From CALZIK01 sp046756565 (GTDB taxonomy: Bacteria > Acidobacteriota > Thermoanaerobaculia > Multivoradales > JAHEKO01), in the NCBI GenBank assembly GCA_046756565.1, contig JBHHWO010000003.1, positions 3,153-67,152 of the forward strand: a DNA stretch of 64,000 nucleotides, given 5' to 3'. The notes under the pieces were generated by a model, which saw only the letters and a program-made list of their open reading frames with translations, did not search any database and was not told the DNA's origin. This document shows, one piece after another, positions 44,850-53,251 of the stretch (positions are counted from its first letter, which is position 1; each line of letters begins with the position of its first letter). A program made the position numbers and the translations under genes.

Positions 44850-45986
44850 ATGAGCACGCCAATCCCCGACATCCGACCCGAGAGGTTCCCGATTCCGCTC
44901 CAGACTCTGGCCGCGAAGGTCCGCGACGGCGAGCGCCTCGACGAGGCCGACGCACTGTTGTGCTTTTCGACCCCGGACATCCTTCATCTCGGGCGCCTGG
45001 CCGGAGCCGTTCGGACCCAACTCCACGGCGATGTCGCCTATTTCAACGTCAACCGGCATATCAACCCGACCAACATCTGTGTCTACACCTACGACTGCAA
45101 GTTCTGTGGATTCGCCGCGCTCCCGGGCGAGGGTCATGCCTGGGAGATGTCCCACCAGGACGTCTACGAGCACGCCGCCAAGCAGGGCGGTGACTCGGTC
45201 ACCGAGTTCCACATCGTCGGTGGACTTCACCCGGACCTCTCACTCGAGTGGTACTGCGAGATGCTCCGGGGCCTCAAGCAGCGGTTCCCGAGCGTGCATC
45301 TGAAGGCCTTCACCGCGATCGAGATCGGCTGGTTCGCGCAGCACGAAAAGATTCCGATACGCGAGGTACTGGAGCGCCTGCGCGCCGCCGGCCTGGGATC
45401 TCTGCCCGGCGGCGGTGCCGAGATCTTCCACGAGCAGGTCCGCAAGGAGATCTGCAACGGCAAACTCGATTCCGACGAGTGGATCGAGGTTCATCGGACC
45501 GCTCACGGGATGGGCATCCCGTCGAACTGCACCATGCTCTACGGCCACATCGAACAGGCCGACCACAAGGTGGACCATTTGATGCGACTGCGTCAGCTCC
45601 AGGACGAGACCCGCGGCTTCAACTGCTTCATCCCCCTGGCCTATCACCCGGAGAACAACTACATGGGGCTCAAGTACCACACCACCGGTACCGAAGACTT
45701 GCGCCACCTGGCCGCCTCGCGACTGGTGCTCGACAACGTGGCGCACCTCAAGGCCTACTGGATCATGATCTCGCCGAAGCTGGCTCAAGTGGCGCTTTCG
45801 TTCGGAGCCGACGACATCGACGGGACGGTCGTCGAAGAGACCATCTACCACATGGCGGGCGCAGAAACCGATCAGTACATCTCGCGCGGCGAGCTCGAGC
45901 GAATCGTCCGCGAGGCCGGCTACACGCCAATCGAGCGGAACACTCTCTACCAATCGATCCGCAGCGCGGAAGCCGTGAGCGTGTGA
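44850..45986 (+). CDS. mqnE: aminodeoxyfutalosine synthase (radical SAM, menaquinone)
   Basis: A 378-residue radical SAM enzyme of the futalosine pathway, joining an SAM-derived adenosyl radical with 3-[(1-carboxyvinyl)oxy]benzoate. HIVGGLHPDLSLEWYCEMLR, SLPGGGAEIFHEQVRKEICN and CTMLYGHIEQADHKVDHLM are MqnE-like rather than MqnC-like. The cluster motif is unusual: Cys77-x5-Cys83-x2-Cys86 (CVYTYDCKFC) instead of Cx3Cx2C. A TATACT -10-like box is at 44813-44818. It overlaps the next gene by 4 bp (GTGA). Confidence 0.92.
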   Translation: MSTPIPDIRPERFPIPLQTLAAKVRDGERLDEADALLCFSTPDILHLGRLAGAVRTQLHGDVAYFNVNRHINPTNICVYTYDCKFCGFAALPGEGHAWEMSHQDVYEHAAKQGGDSVTEFHIVGGLHPDLSLEWYCEMLRGLKQRFPSVHLKAFTAIEIGWFAQHEKIPIREVLERLRAAGLGSLPGGGAEIFHEQVRKEICNGKLDSDEWIEVHRTAHGMGIPSNCTMLYGHIEQADHKVDHLMRLRQLQDETRGFNCFIPLAYHPENNYMGLKYHTTGTEDLRHLAASRLVLDNVAHLKAYWIMISPKLAQVALSFGADDIDGTVVEETIYHMAGAETDQYISRGELERIVREAGYTPIERNTLYQSIRSAEAVSV

Positions 45987-46627
45987 CCGAGTCGCCGCCG
46001 GTACACTACATCGCGGTCGATGGGCCGATCGGAGTCGGCAAGACGACTCTGGTCGAGCTCCTTGCGCAGCGCTTCGACGGGGTCAAGCTCCTCGAAGACG
46101 TGGAAAACCCGTTCCTGCCTTCGTTCTACGAAGACCGGCCCGGAGCCGCCTTCCAGACCGAGCTCTACTTCCTGCTCTCCCGATTCAAGCAGCAGCAGGA
46201 CGTCGCGCAAAGGAACCTGTTCGATCGCTTGATGGTCGCGGACTATACCTTCCCCAAGAACCGCATCTTCGCCTACCTGAATCTGTCGGACGACGAGCTC
46301 ATGCTGTTCGACAAGCTCTACACGCTACTCGAGCCGCAGCTGGCGGCACCCGATCTCGTGATCTACCTGGTTGCCGATCTCGACACCTGCATGGAGCGAA
46401 TCGACAAACGCAGGCGTGATTTCGAACGAGACATGTCGACCGAGTACATGACCGAGTTGATCGACGCTTACAATCACTACTACCACTACTACAACCGCTC
46501 ACCGCTTCTGGTCGTCGACACCCGCAGCCTGAACTTCGCCCAGCAGCCCGAGCATTTCGATGACCTCATTCAGAGGATCTCGAGGCCGCTAAAGGGCACT
46601 CACTACTATCAGCCGTTGGGCGGTTAG
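45983..46627 (+). CDS. deoxynucleoside kinase family protein
   Basis: A 214-residue dNK/dGK-type kinase phosphorylating deoxyadenosine or deoxyguanosine in salvage. The P-loop is DGPIGVGKTTLVELL near the N-terminus; LFDRLMVADYTFPKNRIFAY and the LID-type RIDKRRRDFERD are typical. The GTG start overlaps the mqnE stop (GTGA), implying coupled translation. Substrate preference cannot be read. The downstream kinase gene has its own -10-like box. Confidence 0.9.
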   Translation: MTESPPVHYIAVDGPIGVGKTTLVELLAQRFDGVKLLEDVENPFLPSFYEDRPGAAFQTELYFLLSRFKQQQDVAQRNLFDRLMVADYTFPKNRIFAYLNLSDDELMLFDKLYTLLEPQLAAPDLVIYLVADLDTCMERIDKRRRDFERDMSTEYMTELIDAYNHYYHYYNRSPLLVVDTRSLNFAQQPEHFDDLIQRISRPLKGTHYYQPLGG

Positions 46628-46655
46628 GCGCGCGGAAGTGCTCGTCGAGCCGTGC

Positions 46656-46661
46656 TAGGGT
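46656..46661 (+). promoter_or_regulatory. -10-like box of the kinase/TonB fusion gene
   Basis: CGTGCTAGGGT (TAGGGT at 46656-46661). Transcription would begin near 46668, downstream of an ATG at 46663, which supports the GTG at 46732 with its AAGGTGG ribosome site as the real start. Confidence 0.4.
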
Positions 46662-46731
46662 AATGGGCTTCGAAAGTCTTGCCGCTAGCGCTTTGCGCCA
46701 GGTGCGCATACGAAATCAAGGTGGTCTCGCA

Positions 46732-48546
46732 GTGACACTCCCGATCGAAGAAGTCCTCGAGGGCAAGTACGAGATCCTCGAGAAGATCGGTGAGGGCGGA
46801 ATCGGATCCGTCTACAAGGTCCGCCACCGGTTGCTCGACGAGATCCGGGTCATCAAGGTCCTGCGGCCCCAAGTCGCGGCCAAGGAAGATCATCAGGAGC
46901 GCTTCCTTCACGAAGCCCGCATGGCGATTCGGCTCAAGCACCCGAACATCGCCCAACTCCACGATTTTTCGATCTCCGACGAAGGCACCGCCTTCATCGT
47001 CATGGAGTTCATCGACGGCATCGCACTCGACGCCCTACTCAAGGCCTCCGGCCCGCCCAGCCTCGATCTGACGCTGGAGATGGCGCAGCAGTCATTGCGG
47101 GCACTGGCCTATCTCCACTCTCATGAGCTGGTTCACCGCGATGTGTCGCCGGACAACTTGATGCTGACCACGTCGTTCGACGGCACCGCGCGCATCAAGC
47201 TGATCGACCTGGGCATCGCCAAGAACCTGGCCGAGGAAAGCAACCTGACACAGACGGGCGTTTTCCTGGGCAAGGTCCGTTACTGTTCACCCGAGCAGTT
47301 CTCGAGCGCGGAAGATCAGACCCGGCCGCTCGATCATCGCAGCGACATCTACTCATTCGGACTACTGCTTTACGAGCTCCTGACCGGTATCTACCCGTTC
47401 AAGGGCGAGACCTTTGCCGAGCTGGCGGGCTGCCATCTGTTCCAGCCGCCGATCGGTTTCGATCAGACGGATCCCGAGGGCAAGGTGCCCGATGAGTTGC
47501 GCGAGGTCGTGCTGCGATCCATCGCAAAGGATCCCGAGGACCGCTTCTCTACCGCCGAAGAGTTCGTTCAGGAGCTGCTTCCGTTTCGCGACACCGAGAG
47601 CTCGATCGAGGACGAGCTCAATCGCACGGTCGAGCGAACGACCTCAGCGATCGCTCTCAAGAACTACACTCGCCCGGGTTCCACCCAGGACCGTCTGAAC
47701 GCCGAGTTCGGGCTCGGCACCACGGCCGCGCCCAAGCCGCTGACCGAGGCTCGGCAGCCAGAAGCAGCTGGCGCAAGAGGTACGGCCTCGGCGGTATTGC
47801 CTACAGCCGGCGGCCCGGCCAAGAAATGGTGGTGGATCGCCGGAGGCGGCGCAGCCGTGGTCCTGGCGGGTCTCGGCATCTGGCTCGGTAGCTCCGTTCT
47901 GGGCCGAGACTCGGGCGACACGGCGGGTGACGGCTCCTCCGAGGCGCAGGCTATAGAGATCGCGCAGACCGAGAGATTCACTCTTCCCGAGGTTGACCCC
48001 GACCGGGTGGCTCTCGACGCCGCGCTGCCTCCTCCGCCCACCGGAGACGAAGAGAAAGCGGCCCCTCAGGTCGAACCTGGAACTGATGCTCCCGGTCCCT
48101 CCCAGCTCGGACCGGACCCGGACCCGGAAGACGGACGCCGGCCTCCGCTCGGTGACCCTCAGTTCCAGGGGAGACCCCCACCCCACGGTGGGCGTCCGCC
48201 GCCGGGGAGTCGGCCGGGAGAGCTCGGTCCACCACCGATCGGCCGGACTTCGGAGATCTATGAGACCAGCGTGGGGGTGGTCGCTCCGGTGCTGGAGATG
48301 CTGCCCGAGCCGATGTATCCGGACGGCAAGCGGCCCAAGAACCGTCTCACGGTGGACGTCGCGGTGCTGGTCGACGAGGAAGGCAAGGTGCTCACCGCCC
48401 GGGTCGAGGCCGGCGCAGGGTTTCGGCGCCGCTTTCGCGACGCCGCCATCGAGACCGCGAAGCGATCGAGATTCCGCCCCGCGGTTCGCAACGGCGTCGC
48501 AGGCCGCATGTGGACCAGTCTCAAGATCGTATTCGAGACCGAGTAG
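46732..48546 (+). CDS. serine/threonine protein kinase with periplasmic TonB-type C-terminal domain
   Basis: A 604-residue fusion. The kinase domain (about 13-285) has the glycine loop IGEGGIGSV, Lys42, HRDVSPDN at 135-142 and DLG (159-161) in place of DFG, a change seen in active kinases of this type. A membrane helix spans about 366-390 (WWWIAGGGAAVVLAGLGIWL). Beyond a Pro/Gly-rich linker, residues about 520-604 form a TonB-type domain (VDVAVLVDEEGKVLTARVEA, AIETAKRSRFRPAVRNGVAG). The kinase would be cytoplasmic and the TonB domain periplasmic. It converges with the FHA-containing redox operon, 30 bp from its end. Confidence 0.9.
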   Translation: MTLPIEEVLEGKYEILEKIGEGGIGSVYKVRHRLLDEIRVIKVLRPQVAAKEDHQERFLHEARMAIRLKHPNIAQLHDFSISDEGTAFIVMEFIDGIALDALLKASGPPSLDLTLEMAQQSLRALAYLHSHELVHRDVSPDNLMLTTSFDGTARIKLIDLGIAKNLAEESNLTQTGVFLGKVRYCSPEQFSSAEDQTRPLDHRSDIYSFGLLLYELLTGIYPFKGETFAELAGCHLFQPPIGFDQTDPEGKVPDELREVVLRSIAKDPEDRFSTAEEFVQELLPFRDTESSIEDELNRTVERTTSAIALKNYTRPGSTQDRLNAEFGLGTTAAPKPLTEARQPEAAGARGTASAVLPTAGGPAKKWWWIAGGGAAVVLAGLGIWLGSSVLGRDSGDTAGDGSSEAQAIEIAQTERFTLPEVDPDRVALDAALPPPPTGDEEKAAPQVEPGTDAPGPSQLGPDPDPEDGRRPPLGDPQFQGRPPPHGGRPPPGSRPGELGPPPIGRTSEIYETSVGVVAPVLEMLPEPMYPDGKRPKNRLTVDVAVLVDEEGKVLTARVEAGAGFRRRFRDAAIETAKRSRFRPAVRNGVAGRMWTSLKIVFETE

Positions 48547-48576
48547 CGTCAGGCCGCCCTGCCCCGACGTCTTCGG

Positions 48577-50802
48577 TTACAGGATCTCGACTTCGACCGG
48601 GCCTTTGAGCCGCATCATGCAGGCCAGTCGGCACGGGCCGGCTTCGAGCTCACAGATCTCCTCCAGCGTCTCACGCTCCTGATCCGAAAGCTCGTCCACG
48701 TTTTCGGCGCCCGACAACACGCGCACGGGGTCGCTGCCGCAGATTCCGGAATGACACTCCGCGGTGATCTGCACGCCCGCGGCTTCGGCCGCCTCGCAGA
48801 CGTTGGACCCGGCGGCAACCGGCACCGACTCGCCGGTACCCTTGAAGGTAGCGGTCGGGCCCTCGGCCGCGGCGCTCCCGTCCGCTTCCCGGGCAGCGCC
48901 AACGGCCGGCGGTGACTCGGCAAGGCCCTCGTCCAGAACCTCCTCGGCGCCCCGGCTGAACAGGAAGGACTGCTGTCCCATGCGGATCCGGTCTCCGTGC
49001 TCCAGGAGGCGCGCGGCGCGGACTTTCAAATAGGTGCCGTTGACGCTTTTGAGGTCCTTGATCAGGATCGCTCCGCCCTCGGCGGACACCGCGAGATGGC
49101 GCCGCGAGAGCGTCGTGTCCTCGGCGTCGAGGATCCCCCCGGGCGCCTCGCGTCCGAAGATCATCGGCTTGTCTCCGAGCTCGTAGCGTCCCTCCTCGGC
49201 GCCCGCTGCGTCGTAGTGAATCACCGCCATTTCGCCGCCATCGATCGAGAACAGCAGGAACTGGCGGCCGACACGCACCAAGTCCCGGTCTCCGACCTCG
49301 ATCTTCTTGGCAGCTTGCGCGCGCAGGAAAACGCCCGTGGCTCCACCGTCGTCGCGCACGAAATAGCCTTCCTCGCTGTGCGCCACCGATCCGTGGACAT
49401 TCGACAGTGTCGAGTCGTCGGCAAACGCCAGATCACAGCCGGAGCGCCCGATGGTCACGACTCCTTTGACGGGCAGCGGATACTCGTCCTCCTGGACACC
49501 CGTGGGAAGCACGCGAATCAAGAGGGGCCCAGCGGAGACCTCTTCGCGGCCGGGCTCCAGGCTCTCCTCGGGCGGGCCGCTAGGCTCCGCCGACCCGGCC
49601 GGCGTCCCGGCGACGGCGGATTCGGAGACCTCGAGCTCCGCCTCCTGGATCTCGACGTCGATCTGCTCTTTGCCGTCGATCCGCTGCCGGATCACCTGGG
49701 CCACTCGCACGCCGTCACGCAGGGCCGACTTGATGTTGCCGCGATGCTTGACCTCCTTGAAGCCGGCAGGGTCGGCGTCGAAATCCTCGGTCTCGAAGTA
49801 GGCCTGGCTCAGCAGATCTCCCACCAGGTACAAGTTGTTCTGGCAGGTCTCGAGGCACCGATTGACCACCATGCGCTTCCTGTTCTTGGGCCCGCCGTTG
49901 ACCATGTGAACCCCGAACGAGTTGAGGAGGGCTTCCGGAATGTCCTCGCCGATGCAGGCGATGACCTGCGGCTTGGGAAACTCCAGCAGAGTGAGCTCGC
50001 CGGGCCGTCCGTCCATCCGGCGCCGGTCGGTGCGAATCGCCAGGTACTCCTCTCGGTCGTCGCCGGTCAAGACGGCCACCGGCTCGCTGCGCCGGTAGTA
50101 GCGGATGTTGCCGTTGCCGACATAGGCGGCGAAAAACGCATCCGCCAGGGCCTTGGAGATCCTCGGCATCTTGTCGCCGCGGTAGGACCAGTAGACCGAA
50201 GTGCGGTCTCGGGCCTCGCTCTTGGCCTCGGAAATGGCGATCACCGCCTCGGCGGCCGAGGTTCCACCTCCGATAACGCAGGCGGGCTGCCCGACGAATC
50301 GCTCGGCCTCGGAAAGCTTGTAGGCGATGCCGTCGGTATTGCCGGGGATATCGAAGCGACGCGGTACGCCGCGGCCCAGAGCCAGGACCACATGACGGGC
50401 TTCGTAATGCTCGCTTTGGCGTGTCCGGTGGTTCCACAGTGTCGCGCGATAGCCGCCGTTTTCGAGTAGCTCGAGCTCCGAGAGCTCGGCGCCCACCCGG
50501 ACCGGAACCTCGTGCTCTCGATAGAGCTCTTTCCATTGCTCGCACATGTCGTCTTTGTCGATCGGATCAAAATGGAGACAGGAGACCAGGTTCCCTCCCA
50601 CCGGGAAGCACATCTGATCGCCGCCACCGAAGCTCGGCAGGATCAGCTTGTCCTTGGCGTAGTCGCGAATGCGCTTCATCAGGTCGTCGTAGTCGACCAC
50701 CAGAACGCCGATGCCGAGCTCGACCGCGCGGAAGGCCGTGGCCGTACCGGCCGGGCCACCGCCGGCGATGAGAACGTCCACCGTTTTCGAAGACCCAGCC
50801 AT
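48577..50802 (-). CDS. FAD/NAD(P)-dependent oxidoreductase fused to two FHA domains and a [2Fe-2S] domain
   Basis: A 741-residue multidomain protein. Residues about 5-380 are a thioredoxin-reductase/YpdA-like flavoprotein with two dinucleotide motifs (LIAGGGPAGTATAFRAVELG and CVIGGGTSAAEAVIAIS) but no redox CxxC. FHA domain 1 lies around 420-520 (TIGRSGCDLAFADDSTLSNV) and FHA 2 around 540-620 (TTLSRRHLAV, KSVNGTYLKV). The end is a plant-ferredoxin-like domain with Cys683-x4-Cys688-x2-Asp691 and Cys728; Asp replaces the third cysteine, as in E. coli SdhB. The ATG at 50802 removes an unrelated upstream extension. Last gene of the redox operon; likely feeds electrons from NAD(P)H, by inference. 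Confidence 0.88.
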   Translation of the reverse strand: MAGSSKTVDVLIAGGGPAGTATAFRAVELGIGVLVVDYDDLMKRIRDYAKDKLILPSFGGGDQMCFPVGGNLVSCLHFDPIDKDDMCEQWKELYREHEVPVRVGAELSELELLENGGYRATLWNHRTRQSEHYEARHVVLALGRGVPRRFDIPGNTDGIAYKLSEAERFVGQPACVIGGGTSAAEAVIAISEAKSEARDRTSVYWSYRGDKMPRISKALADAFFAAYVGNGNIRYYRRSEPVAVLTGDDREEYLAIRTDRRRMDGRPGELTLLEFPKPQVIACIGEDIPEALLNSFGVHMVNGGPKNRKRMVVNRCLETCQNNLYLVGDLLSQAYFETEDFDADPAGFKEVKHRGNIKSALRDGVRVAQVIRQRIDGKEQIDVEIQEAELEVSESAVAGTPAGSAEPSGPPEESLEPGREEVSAGPLLIRVLPTGVQEDEYPLPVKGVVTIGRSGCDLAFADDSTLSNVHGSVAHSEEGYFVRDDGGATGVFLRAQAAKKIEVGDRDLVRVGRQFLLFSIDGGEMAVIHYDAAGAEEGRYELGDKPMIFGREAPGGILDAEDTTLSRRHLAVSAEGGAILIKDLKSVNGTYLKVRAARLLEHGDRIRMGQQSFLFSRGAEEVLDEGLAESPPAVGAAREADGSAAAEGPTATFKGTGESVPVAAGSNVCEAAEAAGVQITAECHSGICGSDPVRVLSGAENVDELSDQERETLEEICELEAGPCRLACMMRLKGPVEVEIL

Positions 50803-50806
50803 CTCT

Positions 50807-51661
50807 TCAACCTTCCTCGACCAAACGTCCCTCGAGGCGGCCGAAGACGACCCGCTCTCCGACCGGAAGCTCGACTTCACCCTCCGTCTGGGCGCCCGCC
50901 ACGAACGTGTGGTTGCGGCTGCCTTCGTCGCGCACCAGCACCTTGTCGCCCGTCACGGTCACTACCGCGTGACGGCGAGAGACGTCCGGGACGTTCAGGC
51001 GCACTCGGGCGTCCTTGGTGCGACCGACGAGGTTTTCGCCCTCGTCGAGCTGGAAGCGCTGGACTCGGCCCGCCATCTGGAGCTCCAGAAACAGGCGGCG
51101 GCCGGGCGCACCCGGCTGCGCAGGCCTGCTTGCGCTCGCGCTCGCCTCGGCCAGGATCTCGGGAATCGGCACGACGACCTTCTCGACACGAGTACCGCCG
51201 TCGTCCGCCAGCTCCTTGGACGCGGCCGGCTTCTTTTCTGCCAGCTCGTCCTCGGACCGCTTCTCCTCGGCTCCGTCGTCGCGCAGGGCCGCCGGCAGAA
51301 TTGGGATCTCGCCGTCCGTTTGCGTCTTGTCGACGGGAGGGATATCGATGGTGTCGAACTCACCGCCTTCGGTATCGAGAGCCTGAAAGATAAACCTCTC
51401 GCTACCGCCGAAGCAGACCATGCTGAGCGGACCGATCGGCTCCGGCCGCTCGAGGCGCACGCCGTCCACTTCGGTGCCGTTCAGGCTTCCGAGGTCCTCG
51501 ATCAGATACCTCTCGCTGTCGGTATCGAACGCAATCCGGGCGTGCTCGGTCGACACCACCGAAGCCTGGATGCACACCGTGCTCTCGGCCGAGCGCCCGA
51601 TCGTGGCCTCGGCGCCGATCTCGAACTCACCGTGCTCGCGTGATATCAGTTTTGCCTTCAT
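50807..51661 (-). CDS. double FHA-domain protein
   Basis: A 284-residue cytoplasmic protein. An N-terminal FHA domain (ATIGRSAESTVCIQASVVST, EHARIAF, LGSLNGTEVDGV) and a C-terminal FHA domain (LVGRTKDARVRLNVPDVSRR, HAVVTV, GSRNHTFV) flank an acidic, charged linker. FHA domains bind phosphothreonine peptides, so this may recognise substrates of a nearby Ser/Thr kinase. The ATG at 51661 overlaps the 10-heme cytochrome stop as ATGA, and the flavoprotein gene starts 4 bp after its stop. Confidence 0.9.
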   Translation of the reverse strand: MKAKLISREHGEFEIGAEATIGRSAESTVCIQASVVSTEHARIAFDTDSERYLIEDLGSLNGTEVDGVRLERPEPIGPLSMVCFGGSERFIFQALDTEGGEFDTIDIPPVDKTQTDGEIPILPAALRDDGAEEKRSEDELAEKKPAASKELADDGGTRVEKVVVPIPEILAEASASASRPAQPGAPGRRLFLELQMAGRVQRFQLDEGENLVGRTKDARVRLNVPDVSRRHAVVTVTGDKVLVRDEGSRNHTFVAGAQTEGEVELPVGERVVFGRLEGRLVEEG

Positions 51662-53238
51662 GGTGCTTCGTCCAAGTACAAGAGTAGCTCCGACCGGCGA
51701 CTCTTGTTGGGGTGGAACAGGTGGCACGTGACACAGCGATCCGACGCCAGGCGAGCGGCATGGCACCGCCGGCAGGAGTCGATCGCCGGCAGGTTCTGGA
51801 TCGACGCGTTATCGAGGCTCGTATCCGGAGGGTCTTCGGCTTCGAGCTCGTCTTCGATCGGGATGCGGTCGTGGCAATCCAGGCAGCGCGCCTGCAGGAT
51901 GTGCGCGCGATGATCGAACTCCGCCCGCCGCAGGGCTCGCTGGTCCTTCTGGACACGGCCGATGGTGGCGTCCTCGACCCGGTGACACTGCCTGCAGGGC
52001 GTCGTCAGCTCTTCGACCAGAAGCTCGATCGAGACCACCTCGTCTTCCGAGAGGTCGGTGCTCTTATCGCCCAGGGCCAGCTCGAAGACCGTCTCGTCGA
52101 GCGCCGCGAACGGCTCTTCCACCTCGCGCGCGAGCTTTCCGAGGAGATCCTCGATCGCGGCCAGCTCGGCCTGAATCTCTTGCTCCGGCCGGCCCCGCAA
52201 CCCGATCGCCTGCTCCTCGAGGGCGCCGATGGCCTCTCTATAGAGCGCTCGCAACTCATGGGGCTCGGTGTTCGGCGAGGTCTCGAGGAGATCGGCCAAA
52301 CCCGCGCTCGGATAGAGCATCTGGCGCAGCATGCGCAGGTTCTCCAGAATCCACGGATCTCGGTGGTGGACCGGCCCCTTCACGACCAGGGAACCGCGGC
52401 GGCGATACTCGTTGGGGTCGGTGAAATACGCCCAGCGGATGCCCGCGCCCTGGTCGGCGATGATCTGCTCGAGTGTAGCCACGCCTGGTGCTCCAGCGCC
52501 GGTGCGGATCGGTAGCCCCGGAGTCGAGACCGTCGACGTCAGGTGGCAGGAGTCGCAGTGCCGATCGAAGTCGATCAGCTCGAAGCTCCGGCCATCCGGT
52601 TTGGCGTTATGGCAGTAAAGGCAGGATCTTTCGACGTCGGTGAGCTTCTGGCGCTTCATCACTTCGCGTACGTGGTGAACGTGGGCAAATGACAGGCTCT
52701 CGTTATCTGCGATCTGCTCGGCGACGAAGTCGAACTCGGGGTGCTCGCTCGTGAAGGAATCGAAATGGCATCGCTCGCAGCGCTGGTCGGCGACACGAGT
52801 GATCGAGGCATCCCGGCCCTCGTGCTCGAGGTGACAGGTGAAGCACGGCACCTCGTGCTCTCCCGGCACCAGGCGGCGGAAATCGTCGGACCGGAAGATG
52901 TAGTGAGCAGCGAAGTTGTACACACCCAGCTCATCCCCGAATTTTTCGTGACAGCTCGAACAGAGCTCGTCACTCGCCTGTCGCGCTTCCGGATCGTGGC
53001 AGCTCGCGCACTCACTCTCGAAGGCGGCGTGATTGGACGACAGTGGACCATTTGAAGACAAGGAGCCACGGCCCATGAACTCGTCGACCGCTATGACGCC
53101 GAGTACCAACCCGATCAGAGCCGCTCCCAGGAGCAGCATCTTGTTGCGCGCCGGTCGCGGCGGGTACGCATTGGCGACGGGAAGCTCGCTTTCGCCGAAG
53201 CTCCCTTTCTGGCCGGTCCACTTGTCCTTGGGGCTCAT
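51658..53238 (-). CDS. membrane-anchored decaheme c-type cytochrome
   Basis: A 526-residue protein with ten CxxCH sites: six in the N-terminal half (CASCH, CSSCH, CFTCH, CERCH, CLYCH, CDSCH) and four near the C-terminus (CRQCH, CLDCH, CRRCH, CVTCH). Residues about 33-52 (KMLLLGAALIGLVLGVIAVD) form one uncleaved membrane helix after a charged 30-residue tail, so the hemes should lie in the periplasm. A helical heme-free region of about 180 residues separates the two heme groups. It follows the cytochrome b gene by 13 bp and overlaps the FHA gene by 4 bp. Role inferred: electron carrier from the membrane into the periplasm. Confidence 0.9.
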   Translation of the reverse strand: MSPKDKWTGQKGSFGESELPVANAYPPRPARNKMLLLGAALIGLVLGVIAVDEFMGRGSLSSNGPLSSNHAAFESECASCHDPEARQASDELCSSCHEKFGDELGVYNFAAHYIFRSDDFRRLVPGEHEVPCFTCHLEHEGRDASITRVADQRCERCHFDSFTSEHPEFDFVAEQIADNESLSFAHVHHVREVMKRQKLTDVERSCLYCHNAKPDGRSFELIDFDRHCDSCHLTSTVSTPGLPIRTGAGAPGVATLEQIIADQGAGIRWAYFTDPNEYRRRGSLVVKGPVHHRDPWILENLRMLRQMLYPSAGLADLLETSPNTEPHELRALYREAIGALEEQAIGLRGRPEQEIQAELAAIEDLLGKLAREVEEPFAALDETVFELALGDKSTDLSEDEVVSIELLVEELTTPCRQCHRVEDATIGRVQKDQRALRRAEFDHRAHILQARCLDCHDRIPIEDELEAEDPPDTSLDNASIQNLPAIDSCRRCHAARLASDRCVTCHLFHPNKSRRSELLLYLDEAP

Positions 53239-53251
53239 GAGCTCAGCTCCG

